From assembly GCA_947471745.1 (NCBI GenBank), contig CANJKZ010000010.1, positions 2,203,501 to 2,267,500 on the forward strand: DNA of 64,000 nucleotides, in the 5' to 3' direction. Positions 1 to 12,589 of this stretch are shown piece by piece. Within the stretch, counting starts at the first letter, position 1; every line of letters begins with the position of its first letter. Under the pieces are notes generated by a model. It made no database searches. It worked only from the letters and a program-made list of their open reading frames with translations, and was not told the origin of the DNA. Source of the stretch: Closterium sp. Naga37s-1 (Eukaryota > Streptophyta > Zygnematophyceae > Desmidiales > Closteriaceae). Position numbers and translations under genes: made by a program.

Positions 1-3000
1 TCTGCCGCAGGCTGCGAGGAGGTCTGCGAGGAAGGAGGCTGTACCTGAGGGGCTACCGAGGGGGGAGGGGTAGCGTGGGACACACCTGACGGGGCTGGAC
101 CAGGGGGGGGAGGCTGTACTGGGGGAGCAGGAGGGGGAGCGGAAGTCAGGAAGAGAGGGGGAGGAGGAACCGGGAGACCTCGGCAGGGGTACCTGACGTA
201 GTAGGGGACGGACTCGTCGAAACTGACGTCACGGGAGTCAAAGAACCGGTGAAGGGGAGGGTGGTAAAAGGTGAAGTCAGAGTCCTCTGGGAAACCAAGG
301 AAGACACAGGGAACGGCGCGAGGCGAGATCTTGTCCGCGGAGGTGTCGCGAACAAGAGCCAAGCAATCCCAGACACGAAACCGCGACACAACACCAGGGG
401 ACCCGGTCCAAAGACTAGTCGGTGAAACCTCTGGCCGAGAGACGCGTGGCCAGAGGTTCAGCTGGTGAGCGGCGTACCTAACCGCGTAGGGCCACAGAAA
501 ATGGGGGGCATGGGCGTGAGTCAAGGAGGTGCGGGCGATCTCCATGACCAAGCCTATGCGGCGCTCAGCAACCCCATTCTGCTGTGGGGACTCTGGAAGC
601 GACCTAGGACTGACGAATGCCCTACTCGCGACAGAATCCAGTGAGAATGCCGGAGCGAAACTCACCCCCACGGTCGGAGTGAAGACAGCTGACTCGACGA
701 CCACGAGTGCCCTCAGTGGTAAGCAACCACCTGATCAGCGTAGAAGTCACCTCAGACTTCTTCGCAAGGGGGAACACTGTGGTGTAGCGGGAGTAGTCGT
801 CAACGACCACCAGAAAGAAACGCTCACGCTCAGGGCCAAGGCGAGAGGCGGGGCCCCAGACGTCCAAGTGGAGCGTCTCAAAAGGCTCGGTGGCCGGACG
901 AAGGGAGGAGGAGTGAGGGGTGGCGCGCAGCCTACCCTCGACGCAGGGACCGCATGGTGGTGCAAGCGAAGGCGGCAGCGACGGCAAGACACGTGGGAGG
1001 CCTAAGACAAGACGCTGACGAGACATAGTGCGCAGACGACGGAGAGATGGTTGCCCCATCCGGTGGTGCCACAGAACGGTAGGGTGGGCAAGTGACCGGC
1101 AGGAGCACGACGCAGCAACTGGACCAGACACGGGAACCTGACCAGACACAGCTACCTGGGGGGACACAGCAACTTGGTGAGACGCAGGGACTAGACTGGG
1201 GGAAGGAACAGGGGCCGGGGGCAGTAGTCGTTGCTGCTGCTGCTGCGACTGCTGCTGCTGCTGCCCACCAGAGCCAGTGTAAAGTGTGTAGAGACCACAG
1301 CCCGGCTCAGCTGTAAAGGTGGCAAGAGGCGTGTAAGTGTCTCCGTCAACACAAACCGCCGTCTCACCAGAGGGCTCAATCCACACACCCACGTGCTGAC
1401 TCACAAGAGGCCTCACGCCCACCAAGTTCCGCGAGAACAAGGGGACGTGGAAGCCAGTCAGAGACCCAGAGGGAACAGCAGGGCACGAAAGAGTAGTAGT
1501 GTAGCAAGCAGTGACTGGTCCCGAGGTGGGATCAGCCAGAGCGACAGAGACCGGCGCCGGAAGCGGAGTAAGTGTCGTGTGGTCCCGGAAGAAGCTGTGC
1601 AAAGCCCCAGAGTCCAAAGTGAAAGACAGCGAAGCGTCCTCCAAAGTAGCTCCTGGACTAGTGTCTACACAAGTGCCTACACTAGCAACAGGCAACTCAG
1701 CAAGACTATAACCTAAGCTAACAACACTCGAGTAAACAGTCAGAAGCACAAGATTCTTCAACAACAGCATACATAGCATGAGGAGTTCCTAAGAGATCAA
1801 CCAACTGAGAAGCTGACATGCCCCAAAGAGCGGAGCCATACGTCTGAACAAGAGGAAACCAGTTAGGGGCAGGGCCGCCAACGCCGAAGGCCAAGCGAAC
1901 TGTGTCAGTGAGCTGAGCAAAACACTGACCAGGGGGATGGGCGCGGCCACAAGGCTGGCCTCGGCGAGCACCTGTCAGAAGCTGATAGGTGCACAAAGGG
2001 TGAACAACACCTCGCTGGGGCTGGCGCTGTCCTGGCCTCGAAACCTACTGCTGCCGCTACTGCTGCGAGGGCTGCTGCGAGGGGAGGGGCTGCTGCTGCT
2101 GGAGCTGTTGCTGCCGCTGGGCCAGGTACCACGCCGCTACTCAACCCACCGCGGCCGGCAGACCAGAAGGTGGCTGACGAGCCCGGGTGTCGCCTCCACC
2201 AGCTGCAGTAGGGGAATCACTGGCCGCTGCATGAGATGCCTCTCTAGGCCCTGCGCTCCCTCCGCCACCAGTCGGCACGCCACCCCCGCCACCTCCGCCG
2301 CCAACGCCTCCACCGCCGCCACCACCTGTACCCTGACCGCCCCTCTTGCCACCTCTACCACGAGACCGCCAAGAAGTCGTAACAGCAGCTGCGGTCACGT
2401 CAGTAGCAGCAGTGGCGAGAGAGGCTGTAAAGGTGGGCAGCTGAGGGACAGTGCACCCGTGGAACAGTGGAGGGGGCACAACACCAGAGGCGAAGGCTAC
2501 AGAGCGGAGGTTGCTCTCGACGTCCTTGAGCGCAGACTCAAGGACCTCGACAGTGAGCTCACTAGGGTGCGTCAGAAGAAGCGTGTCGCGGACCGAGGCA
2601 AGGCGGTCAGGGAGGCTAGTGGCGATGAAATAGATAGTAATCGCCATGGGGGGAGGAAGCAGTGCAAGCTGTGCCTCAGTGCAAGCAGCGCGGTAGCTAG
2701 AATCAAGCAAGCGGAGGTGAGCAATCAAGTCAGCAGAGCGCTCAAACGAGGCGAGGTCAGGGAACAGGAACGGTAGGAAGAGTCGGCCAAGAGAGACAGT
2801 GGTAAGAGTAGTGTAGCGGGCCTTTATCGCAGTCAGGAACTCACTAGCAGTGCGAACCTGAGTGAAGTGGGCCTCCTCAGACTCAGGGAGGAGGCTGCTA
2901 AGAGCGATGCAGGCCGCAGTGTCACGCGACTTCCACGCCGTCAGGTCAGCACGCTGGCGGGTGAAGCGGTCCCTGGCTGCGTCGCCAGGAGCGGTGCCTA

Positions 3001-3169
3001 AAGGCGTAGGGTCGTCGGGCGCTGGAAGGTCACCAGTAGCGTGCACCCAAAGGGACTCGCCCGCCTGAACCTGACTCTCTAAAAGGCGACGCGCGCGTAG
3101 GAGCTCGACCGGAAACTCGAGCGGTCTACCGTCAGCGTCAAAGCGAAGAACCCTAGGGGTCGCCATAGT

Positions 3170-3907
3170 GTAAGTAGAAGCGATAAGTCCGGCGGTGGGT
3201 GGCACTTGTAGGAACGGTGGGCGGCTAGGGCAAGTCCGTGATGGGCGCAAAACGCGGGCGCAACGGGGCCAGGGGCGGTCCCGCGGCGGACTGAACGGGT
3301 AGGCGCAGTGGTGCAAGGGAAGGGCCTAACGAGCGGGCCCGCAGCGGAGCTAACGAGGAGGCGCGGCGGCTGGCTGAACTGGCAGGCGCGGCGACTGTAA
3401 GGGAGGGCCCGCGGCGGGCCTAACTAGCACGCATGGCGACGGGACGAGCGGGCCCGCGGTCGGGCCTAACGCGGCGGCGGGCGGTCCGGGCAGGCGCGAC
3501 GATGAAATGCGGGGCGCTCGTCGCCGCGGCGATGAAATGCAGGGCGCCGCGACGACAGGCGCGGCGTGTGAGCGGGCGTTTAGGGCAGCGAGGGGAGGAT
3601 GCGACGCGACGGTCAGGGTGGGAGGGCACGTCGCGACGAGCAGCTGGGGAGGGCGTGATGGGACGGGAAGCCGGGGAGAGCGCGACGTGACGGGCAGGGG
3701 GGGGGGGGGGGGGGGGGGGGAGGCGCTACGCTACGCAGAAAGCGGGTCGGCGGAGCGGGCGCTAACGAACGAGCGAGACTGGATCGGGCCGGCGCTAGGC
3801 TCGGGCAAGACGGGTACGACTAGTACGAGAGTGTGAGACAGGCTCAGGCGGAACGAACGAGGACGGGATTAGCGGGATCCCACAGGATCCTAACCTAGGT
3901 GATACCA
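3170..3907 (-). other. GC-rich leader of element A with a 24-G homopolymer
   Basis: Untranslated leader between the LTR and gag of element A. It is very GC-rich and made of degenerate CGACGGGCAGG-like short repeats, and it holds a run of 24 G at 3697-3720. Long open frames across it in several frames are composition artefacts. Confidence 0.7.
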
Positions 3908-4016
3908 TGTTAGGAATGAAAGTGTTGTGTTATTGATGAGGGTTGGGGTACATATAGCAAACCCTAGCATTTGTGCCCCCTAAGACAAACCTCACTACAG
4001 GCTACAATATTTGACA
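3908..4016 (-). repeat. 5' LTR of element A (109 bp)
   Basis: It runs from TGTTAGGAATG to ATATTTGACA, with TG...CA ends. On the minus strand it is followed at once by a TGGTATC primer site (plus 3901-3907). Its right-hand terminus closely matches that of the D LTRs (ACTACAGGCTACAA then ATTTGACA). The five bases outside it (ATAAG, 4017-4021) would be the target duplication, but the partner end is not in the window. Confidence 0.85.
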
Positions 4017-4295
4017 ATAAGACATATGTGTCTTATAATCGAAACTGCAATATTTTATAGTGAAACTTGAAATACTGCGTACATTTTTACCTTTGCGATG
4101 CGCGAATTCTTCCATGTGCTGACTCAGGTACTACCAAATTTGCCTCTGCAAGTATTTTCCATGACGTGGCTTCCCGAACAATGGTTGCCGAAAAAGCACC
4201 TTCGCAACATCCACACTCATTATGAGAAACTCTTTTCAAGATGTGTGAAAAAAAATCGAAGTAGTTTAAAAAGATTCCATCTATAAGACTTATAA
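4017..4295. other. Gap between elements A and B; nothing recognised
   Basis: 279 bp of AT-richer sequence between the A LTR and the B LTR. I see no gene, RNA or repeat I can name. The last five bases (TATAA, 4291-4295) are the left target duplication of B. The segment shares an ATAAGACATAT motif with 11400-11415, on the far side of B, so both probably belong to the older sequence B landed in. Confidence 0.5.
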
Positions 4296-4427
4296 TGTTA
4301 AGAATGAACAAGCAGGAATGGTGTGAACTATCGAGAGAGTTGGTACAAGTACAAAACCTAAAGGGGTTGTATCCCTTGTTGGCTACCCAGCCTACCCATT
4401 ATACCATAGCATATATATAGTTTGACA
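4296..4427 (-). repeat. 3' LTR of element B (132 bp)
   Basis: It begins TGTTAAGAATGAAC and ends ATATAGTTTGACA. It is preceded by target duplication TATAA and bordered inside by the purine tract (plus CACCCCCATAG). It matches 11203-11340 nearly base for base apart from a 6-bp length difference. Confidence 0.92.
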
Positions 4428-4657
4428 CACCCCCATAGACAAAGTGGGGGAGAACAAGGGGTCACAAGACCAGTCAAGAGAAGCAAAGCAAGCTCAGGGT
4501 GGATCACAACGTCACCACACACTCCGAGCACAAGTAAAAGGGCCACAAGGCTAGTTCACATGCAGAGGTATACATGCAACAACAACAGTACAGTGATCAC
4601 TACCTAGCAAGAGTAAACATGCAGGTAGATATATATAGATCACAGTACAACCAAAGT

Positions 4658-6166
4658 CTACAGCAAGTGAGGAAACGTAGGCACCACGCCTAGATCAGTG
4701 CAGAAGCATTGATGATCACCTGCCGGAAGGGCCTTGGTGAACACATCAGCCGTGTTGGACCGGCTAGGCACGTGAGCAACACGAAGCTGACCACGCTGCT
4801 GCAACTCTCGAGCAAGGAAGTAATGCAGAGCGATGTGCTTCGTTCTGTGCTCCAGTCTGTGGTCCTGACACAAGGCAATGGCAGCCTTGTTGTCGACGTA
4901 CAGAACTGGAGGAGAACGAGGCCTCTCTCCCAAGTCGGTCAGCAGGTAGGTGAGCCAGCGTAACTCCTGTACAGCCATGGCTGTGGTGTAGATCCCAGCC
5001 TCACAACTTGAGCTGAGAACAGAAGACGAGCGGGTAGACCGCCAAGAAACAGAGCCAGAGCCAAGGCTGAAGGTGTAACCCTGTGACGACCGCTGCGTAG
5101 CCAGGTCGTCAACCCAAGAAGCGTCTGAGTGCCCAGTGAGGACAACTGAGCTCTGCCCACCAAGCACGAGCCCCATGCCTGATGTACTGCACAAGTAGCG
5201 CAGTACCCTCTTTGCAGCATCCATGTGCACCTTTCGGTGCCTACCAGGAGCCACGTAGCGTGCCAGAAGGCCAAGAGGGTACGCAAGGTCAGGACAAGTG
5301 CAGGTCATTAGGTACATGAGGCAGCCCACTAGCTCTTGGTAAGGACCACTCGGCTCTACGGACTCGTCCGAAGGTGGAGCTGAGAGCGAGTGACCTGTAG
5401 CCAGGGGAGTGGACTGTGGCAAGGACCAAGTGAAGCCGAAGCGCTGAAGGACCTGCTGCACCATGTGTGACTGAGTCAGTGTGATGGTGCGGCGTGCTCT
5501 GTCCCGGGTGATCTGCAGGCCAAGGTAGCTGCGCAGCTCACCCAGGTCTGTGCACGTGTGTCTCTTCTGCAGCTCCGACTTCACAAGGGCGAGAGCCTCA
5601 GTGTCAGCAGTGGCAAAGACCAAGTCGTCGACGTACATGAGGATGTAGAACGGCGGCAACGAAGTGTCGGTGCGCAGAAACAGCGACGGGTCAGCAGTGG
5701 AAGGTGCAAACCCAAGAGCCGCAAGTGTCGTCTTCAGTGTGTCGTGCCACTCACGAGGCGCCTGATGGAGACCGTAGACTGGCCGGCGGAGGCTCCACTG
5801 GGTACCAGGAGGGAACGACCCAGTGAAGCCAGGTGGGTGGCGCAGCCAGATCTCCTCGTGCAGACTGCCCTGTAGGAAAGCAGTGCTGAAATCAAGAGAG
5901 TTAAGCTCGTAGTCACGCTGAGCGGCAACGTGCAGCAGCACCCGAAGTGTTTTCATCTTCGGGGTGGGGGAGAAGGTCTGGAAGAAGTCAAATCCCTGTC
6001 GCTGGCTGAAGCCTCGAGCAACGTAACGAGCCTTGAAGACAGGCGGAGAACCTGGCGGCCGCTTCACCCTGAAAATCCACATGCCATCGACTACGTTCGC
6101 CCCAGGAGGGGGAACTGCGTCGACGTAAGTGCCTGTGGACTTCCGGGATGCCATCTCTGCATCCAT
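4658..6166 (-). mobile_element. Reverse transcriptase and RNase H domains of element B
   Basis: The longest uninterrupted coding segment of B. RVT_2 signatures in order: WIFRVKRPPG, ARYVARGFSQ, LDFSTAFLQG, YGLHQAPREW and the catalytic YVDDLVF. The RNase H part follows with HSDASWVDD, VDNKAAIAL and HRTKHIALHYF. The family copies RNA into DNA in cytoplasmic particles. It lies just before the 3' LTR, the usual Copia order. Confidence 0.9.
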
Positions 6167-6179
6167 GGCTATCTGCCAC

Positions 6180-8110
6180 TAAGAGGAGTACTCACCCGCG
6201 ATCGCCTCAGCGTAAGAGCATGGGGTCGGGATGTCTGGAGCATCCGGGTCTCCCTCAAAGGCAAGCAGCATGGCCACAAGATGAGGTGCAGCGGCTTCAA
6301 GACACTCAAAGTCCTCCTGCCTGTCCTCAAGGACGTCCGTGCCAAGAGCACACTCACCCCCGACGGACGGAGGACAGACAGACTCAGACTCAGCAACAAG
6401 ACTAGCTGCGAAGTCTAGACGACAGGCAACAGTAAAGTCAACAAGCTCAGAGACTAAGGCAGACGCAGCAGCAGACTCAAACGACGGGTCAGTGACAACA
6501 GTGGCTAGCAGACGCATGACAGTGGGGTGGGCAGCATGAACTAGGTCAGACTCAGGGTCCTGAACGTTAGGCAGAGAAGACGCAGGAGGAGACGGCAGGG
6601 GAACACGCTGTGGAACAGTGGAAGGACGAAGTGCCATAGCGTGCGTGCAAGGGACAGGAGGCGGACGCTCACGAGGAACACGACCACCAGTGCGACGCGC
6701 GCGAACAGGCGAGGCAGGACGAGACGCAGGCTCACGGCGCTCTGTAAGCGAGTTGGTCTGCTCAGTGCAAGGAGAAGGAGCAGGCAGTGGTGCGCCGGGC
6801 TATAACGGGAGGCCAATAGAAGACAGGAGGCTAAGAACCTGGCGAAGCACGGAGTCAGGGGGTGGCAGAGACGACGGTGACGGCGCAGCGAAAAACAGTC
6901 GCGGCGGTGTAGTGCCACCAGTACCAGTAGCTCCAGCGCCTTCAGCAGCTCCAGAACCTCCAGTCCTAGGGCCTCCAGCAGCAGCACCTCCAGCTCTAGT
7001 GACTCCAGCAGCAGCACCTCCAGCTCCAGCGCCTCCAGCAGCTCCAGAACCTCCAGCTCCAGCACCTCTAGCAGCAGCACCTCCAGCTCCAGTGACTCCA
7101 GCAGCAGCACCTCCAGCTCCAGCTCCTCCAGCAGCTCCAGAACCTCCAGCTCCAGCGCCACCATTAGCAGCACCCCCAGAACCGACACCTCCAGCCCCAG
7201 GGTCCCCAACTCCAGAGTCGACAGTACCAGCTCCAGGTTCTCCAGCAGCAGCACCCCCAGAACTGGCACCTCCAGCTCCAGGGTCTCCAACGCCAGGGTC
7301 GACAGCACCAGCTCCAGGGCCTCCAGCCCCAGTACCTCTAGCAGCAACACCCCCAGAGCCGACACCTCCAGCTGCAGGAGCAGTACTAGTCCCGGCAGCT
7401 CCAGTACCTCCAGTACGAGCACCTATAAGACCAAAGACACCAGCACTCCCAGCGCCTCCACAAAAAGCAGCTCCTTCAGCACGACTCCTTAGGCGGGTAC
7501 GCGACGCAAGCCACTCTCGTGCCTGCTGTGGTGAGACAGGCCCGCGTCGTGAAACGAGACCCAGAGGAACGCTAGTAGACTCAGCACCCCCATGCATCGC
7601 ACCCCCCAGCACCTCACGGACGGGCTCAGCACCCCCAGACTCCGCAGCCGCAGGCTTAGCACCCCCAGGAGTAGTACCAGCCCCGGCAGCTCCAGTACCT
7701 CCAGTACGAGCACCTCTAGGACCAAAGACACCAGCACTCCCGGCGCCTCCACGACAAGCAGATCCAGCAGCACGACTTCTCAGGCAGGTACGCGACGCAA
7801 GCCACTCTTGTGCCTGCTGTGGTGAGACAGGCCCGCGTCGTGAAACGAGACCCAGAGGAACGCCAGCAGACTCAGCACCCCCCGATCTGGCACCCTCATG
7901 CTCAGCACCCCCAGACTCCGCAGCCAAAGGCTCAGCACCCCCCAGGCTCTGCACTCCCCAGAACCTCACGCGCAGGCTCAGCACCCCCAAGCGCATCACC
8001 CCCATCAACACCTCCCGCAGCAGCACCTGAGTCGCTAGTGACCTCTACAGGCTCAGCCACGGGGGGCGAGTCTACCTGAAACACACCTTAAGGAGCAGGA
8101 ACCTAAGGGG
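6180..8110 (-). mobile_element. Low-complexity hinge between integrase and RT in element B
   Basis: Read on the minus strand this is Ala/Gly/Ser/Pro-rich tandem sequence (GAGGAAAG-like units). Its plus strand is a run of CCTCCAGCTCCAG repeats at about 6940-7420. A block near 7490-7575 recurs at about 7790-7865, so about 300 bp has been locally duplicated. Variable spacers at this place are common in Copia polyproteins. Long proline-rich open frames on the plus strand are antisense shadows. Confidence 0.7.
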
Positions 8111-8119
8111 GGAGGGCGT

Positions 8120-9560
8120 CTACTGGAGGGGGACCTGGAGCGAGGAAAAGCGGCGAGAGAGGGAGTGGGGTAGTGCGGTAGGGGAAGAGACGGTAGAAAG
8201 GAACTGACTCGTCAAAGGTGACGTCCTGAGAGGGGAAGACACGGTGCGAAGTGGGGTGGTAAAACTGCCAGCCAGGCGCGTCAAGGACAAAGCCAAGGAA
8301 GACACAGGGAATGGTGCGGGAGGAGAGCTTGTCCGCGGACGTATCGCGGACAAGGGCACGAGCACCCCAGACCCGGAAACGCGACGCATTGCCAACCTAC
8401 CCCATCCAACGCAGTATGGGCGAGGTCTCCGGCAAGGAGACACGGGGCCAGAGGTTGAGCTGCTGCTCGGCGTACCGGACCGCAAACGGCCACAGAAAAT
8501 GGGGAGCCGCCGCATGGATCAAAGAGGTACGAGCGACCTCCATGACTAAGCCAATGCGGCGCTCAGCAACCCCATTTTGCTGCGGTGAGCCCGGAAGCGT
8601 GAACGACTGCTCGTGGCCCTCCCCCTGACAGAAGGCCCGCAAGAGGTCGGAGGTGAACTCACCACCTCTGTCAGAGTGCAGACGCAGGAAAGGAAGGTCC
8701 TAGCGGAACCTGCGACGGAGCTGGAGACGAACTGCTCGGATCCAAGGGATCAGGACAGCAGGGACCTCACCCTTGGTGCGCAAGGAAAAGACCGTGGTGT
8801 AACGCGAGTAGTCGTCGACAACCAGCAGAAAGTACCGCTCACCGCCCTGTCCACAAACGCTGGCTGGGCCCCACACGTCCAGTTGGAGGGTCTACAGAGG
8901 AGCCTCTGTCGGGGGAAACGAGGAGGAGTGAGGAGCGGCACACTGCCGCCCCTCAACGCAAGGAAGGCAGGGCGGCGCAGGCGAGGCAGGGAGGGGAGGG
9001 AGAGACCTGGGAAGACCAGACACAAGGAGGCGACGGTGCATGCCATGGAGACGTGGCAAGGAGGGGTGACCCAGGCGGTGGTGCCAGAGAAGAGTCTGGT
9101 GCGACAGGGAGCGACAATCACAGGGGGAGGCTACCAGACCTGACGCAAACACCTGACCGACAGCAGCTACCTAAGGAGACACAGTCGTCAGTGTGTAAAG
9201 ACTCGACCTTGGCCGACGGGTGAACGTGGCCAGGTGACGGCCAGTCCTGGAGCACGTACAGATCGCCACAGGCTGTCCTCCAGGGGTAAAGGTGTCAAAC
9301 CAATGATCCTAGAGGACGGCGTTTCTCACCAAGTTCGTCGAGAACGAGGGGAGGTGGAGACCTGACAGTGAGCCAGACGGAACCGCCGGGCACGGAAGCA
9401 CTGGGCCCCTTGAGGGGTCAGCCAGAGACACTGCAACTGGTGCAGGGAGTGATGTGAGTGCGATAATGTCACGGAAGAAGCAGCAAGAAGCATCTGAATC
9501 AAGCGTGAAGGTGTGCAAGGCCTCAGAAGGCGTAGTACCTGAGAGAGCAGACTCATCAGC
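8120..9560 (-). mobile_element. Protease, pre-integrase and integrase region of element B
   Basis: Minus-strand order: protease (LDSDASCCFF, about 9380-9520), pre-integrase (LLWHHRLGHPSLPRL, about 9000-9110) and integrase core and C-terminal parts (QQNGVAERRIG near 8550-8600). Each segment has a clear counterpart in A, D and F. It is broken, with several breaks. Confidence 0.8.
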
Positions 9561-10289
9561 ACCTAAGGCAACAACCTCACTAGCACCTAGAGCAGCAATC
9601 TCTATACCGGGGTCGTACTGCACACACAGGTAACAGTCACTCTCAGCACCACCAGGCAAAGCAGACATGGCAGTAAGGATGGCGTCATTGTTTGAAGCAA
9701 AGACATCAACGCCGGACCTAAGCAGCTCAAGCCAGTGGGGGGTCTCAGCCTCGTCGCCCAACTCTGCGTGCCAGGCGTCACTCAAATAGGCGAAGCAGCG
9801 GGATTGTGCGTGACCAGGTGTCCCATAGGTCTGACCAGCTCGACGACCTGTGCGAATGACGGACGGACAGCGACCAAGACTCGGAGACGTCCCACGCTGG
9901 TAAAGCCACTCGCGAAGCTGCTGGGGCGTAAGGGTCGGACGCCGCCGTAGCTGCATTTGGCCACCGCCAGAGACTCCACACCACACAGCTCCCCAGTGAC
10001 TGCTACTACAGCCGCCACGACTCCCACTGCTGCCACCACCGCTGTCACCACTCCCACTGCGACGACATGGTGAAGTCATGGCGGGCAAGGTAGGAGGAGC
10101 GCGACCTCTAGGGCAGTACGGTGTGAAGGAAGTAGTACGAGTAGCAGCAGCAGTAAGACGAACAGCAGAGCGGCTCGTGAGGCTAGGCTGCAGCACCTCC
10201 AGCACTCCTAGCAGCACCTCCACCACCAGCAGCAGTAGCACGAGTAGAAGGGCGGATCGTGTCGGGTGGCGCGGCTCGGCCTGGGCGGC

Positions 10290-11115
10290 GCGGGCAGCAG
10301 GGCGCACGCTATGGAGGGCAGCAGGGTGCGGCGCGCTGGCTGCAGCAGGGCGCGACGCGCGGGCTGCAGCAGAGCGCGACGCGTGGGGCAGCAGCGCGCG
10401 ACGTGCGGGCTGCCGTAGGGCGCGACGTGCGGGGCAGCAGCGTGTGACAGGCGGGCTGCCGTAGGGCGCGACGCGCGGGGCAGCAGAGCACGACGCGCGG
10501 GGCAGCAGCGCCCGACGTGTGGGCTGCCGTAGAGTGCGACACACGGGGCAGCAGAGCACGACGCGTGAGGCAGCAGCGCACGACGTGCGGGCTGCCATAG
10601 GGCGCGACGCGCGGGGCAGCAGCGTGCGACGGGCGGGCTGCCGTAGGGCGCGACGCGCAGGGCAGCAGAGCACGACGCGCAGGGCAGCAGAGCACGACGC
10701 GCGGGGCAGCAGCGCCCGACGTGCGGGCTGCCGTAGAGCGCGACGCGCGGGGCAGTAGAGCACGATGCGCAGGCTGCCGTAGGGCGTGACGCGCACTCTG
10801 CTGTAGGGCGCGACGCGCAGGGCAGCGGGGCGCGACGTGCAGCTGCCACAGTGCGCGGGCTGCAGCAGGACGCCGGGCAGGGCACTGGCGCAGAGCAGGG
10901 CGCTGGCGCAGGGCAGGGCGCTGGCGCAGGGCAGGGCGCTGGCACAGGGCAGGGCGCTGGCGCAGGGCAAGGCGCTGGCGCAGGGCAGGGCGCTGGCGTA
11001 GGGCAGGGCAAGGCACTGGCACAGGGCAGGGCGCTGGCGCAGGGCAGGGAGCCAGTGCGCGCAGGGCAGGGCAGGGCAGGGCGCGCACTGACAGCGCAGC
11101 GCAGGGCAGGGCGTA
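10290..11115. repeat. GC-rich minisatellites in the leader of element B
   Basis: Two adjoining tandem arrays. From 10290 to about 10860 there are degenerate units of roughly 36-45 bp built on GCGACGCGCGGGGCAGCAG. From about 10880 to 11060 there are about nine 18-bp units of GGCGCTGGCGCAGGGCAG. The Cys/Ala/Pro-rich open frames through them (CASALPCASALP and similar) are repeat translations. Confidence 0.8.
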
Positions 11116-11202
11116 GGGTAACGTGGTAACCTTAGTCGATCACTAGGTAATGGTGGGCCCGAAAAAAAAAAACGGTCATACGGACCTACTGCTCTGAAAC
11201 CA

Positions 11203-11340
11203 TGTTAAGAATGAACAAGCAGGAATGGTGTGAACTATCGAAAGAGTTGGTACAAGTACAAAACCTAAAGGGGTTGTACCCCATGTTGGCTACCCCACTA
11301 TAGCCTACCCATGATACCGTAGCATATATATAGTTTGACA
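11203..11340 (-). repeat. 5' LTR of element B (138 bp)
   Basis: Pairs with 4296-4427. The TGGTTTCAGAGC primer site abuts its inner side and target duplication TATAA (11341-11345) its outer side. It contains a short GGGGT-TGT-ACCCC inverted motif. Confidence 0.92.
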
Positions 11341-11434
11341 TATAAGACACCCTAAACCATCCCAAATACAAGATAACCCAAGCATTTTTTCTAGTGTACG
11401 AGATAAGACATATATGTCTACTATCCGGGCGATG
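11341..11434. other. Short spacer between elements B and C
   Basis: It begins with B's right target duplication (TATAA, 11341-11345). It is AT-rich, holds no gene, and shares an ATAAGACATAT motif with 4017-4030, as expected if both are pre-insertion DNA. Confidence 0.5.
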
Positions 11435-12589
11435 ACGGTAGAAAGTAATAGAAGCCTTTTATAAGATTACAAGGAATGTAAAAGGATGCAATAACTTTTT
11501 TACAGTTGCTGTTGTGGTTCGATATAGTGACGACTCGGGCAACTGCTCAATATCGAGTCAGTTGTTTGTCCTTGCTGTCGCGCTGTATTTGTCGAGTCAA
11601 AGGTCGCTGACCTTTGACCTTCGCGTAACCTCCGGCTGTTACTTTTCTATCAACCTCCTCGGTTGACTCACCATTGCTGCGCTGTAGTTTGCCTTGTTTA
11701 CGGTCTGATGTTTACGGTCTGATGTCGATTTGACGAAGCTTCTTCCGCTTCATGGCAGCTATCGCGAGGAGAATTTGCAGTGAGGTGTGCCGGCTGACCG
11801 GTGAATGTTTCGGTGAAGTCTCGTCCGTGCTCTTGGTCGAAGTTGCGTACGACCCAGCGCACTTTAAACTTGTCGATGGTTCCATCTCCTTTTGTTTTCA
11901 CACGAAAAACCCACTTCGAAAAACTTGCTTAGGGAGATGAGCCGTTTGATTCCTCTTTCTGCCAAGTAGTCTTTGAACCTCTGTGGCTGATATTCCCCTC
12001 CCCCATCTGACTGGAAGCTTTTCAACTTCACTCCTGATTCTCGCTCTGCTACTGGAAGCCAGGCGATGAAATCTCCGAAAGCCATGTCGCGGCTCGGAAG
12101 ATTGAGATGCCAAACGTATCGTGTGGCGGCGGCGATGAACGTGATGACGTAGTTATAAGCTCCTTGTCCGGGTTCACGATTGTACAGTATGTCGCTGTAC
12201 ACTTTCTCCAGTGGTGCGTATGTTGGAGCACTCGGATTGTGGTGAGAGACAAACGGCTGATGGGATAAGTCTGCCTCGGGGCAGGTGAAGCATGTCCCTC
12301 GAACTCGTTGGAATTCTCTGCCGTCGTGTAGGAGTAGTGAGTCCTTGTCAAGAACTCCAGCTCGAATCGTGTTGTTTAGCGTTGTGTTTCTTGGGTGTCC
12401 CATCCTTGCGTGCCAGATTGATTCGCTGGCGCGATGTCCGGGTGAGCGTCTGTACAGGTCAGAGCTGGAGTACAAGCCTGCGGTGAAGTTAGCGCTCCTG
12501 TGAACTTCGCGTGGAGTGGGAGTCAACTGTTGTGCAGGGGTCGGTGGCGTGTCGTCGGTGAAGACTGGTGCTGTTGAAGGGCCTATAAT

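Larger units (their letters stand above)
1..4016 (-). mobile_element. Element A: Ty1/Copia LTR retrotransposon, partial (runs off left edge)
   Basis: Fossil Copia element read on the minus strand. Its 5' LTR is 3908-4016 and is followed by a primer site beginning TGGTATC. Order of parts: a GC-rich leader (about 3170-3907), a UBN2-type gag (about 2140-3166, starting MATPRVLRFDADG), a Cys/His-rich knuckle (about 1900-1990), an aspartic protease (LDSGA motif, about 1330-1680), a GAG-pre-integrase segment (HRMGQPS, about 985-1110) and an integrase core (DVWGPAS, DDYSRY, HSDRGGEF; about 150-980). Reverse transcriptase and the 3' LTR lie outside the window. It is broken, with several breaks. It belongs to the same group as B, D and F. 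Confidence 0.88.
4296..11340 (-). mobile_element. Element B: Ty1/Copia LTR retrotransposon with both LTRs
   Basis: Copia fossil of about 7.0 kb on the minus strand, bounded by LTRs at 4296-4427 and 11203-11340 and by a 5-bp target duplication TATAA (4291-4295 and 11341-11345). The primer site (plus 11191-11202, reading TGGTTTCAGAGC) resembles the initiator-Met tRNA complement. A G-rich purine tract (CTATGGGGGTG) abuts the 3' LTR. Order of parts: repeat-rich leader, knuckle, protease, pre-integrase, integrase, a long Ala/Gly/Pro-rich hinge, reverse transcriptase and RNase H. No normal UBN2 gag core was found. It is broken, with several to about ten breaks. The LTR pair differs at about 5 sites plus one 6-bp length difference, roughly 4%. 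Confidence 0.92.

Noticed and set aside
6618-8030. 470-residue proline/alanine-rich open frame on the plus strand
   Set aside because: Antisense to the low-complexity hinge of Copia element B. Composition is driven by the CCTCCAGCTCCAG repeats, with no domain, and the minus strand carries the related coding sequence.
9309-11088. Long Cys/Ala/Pro-rich open frames (CASALPCASALP...)
   Set aside because: Translations of the 18-bp and 36-45-bp minisatellites in the leader of element B. Only the part below about 10000 is genuine element coding sequence.
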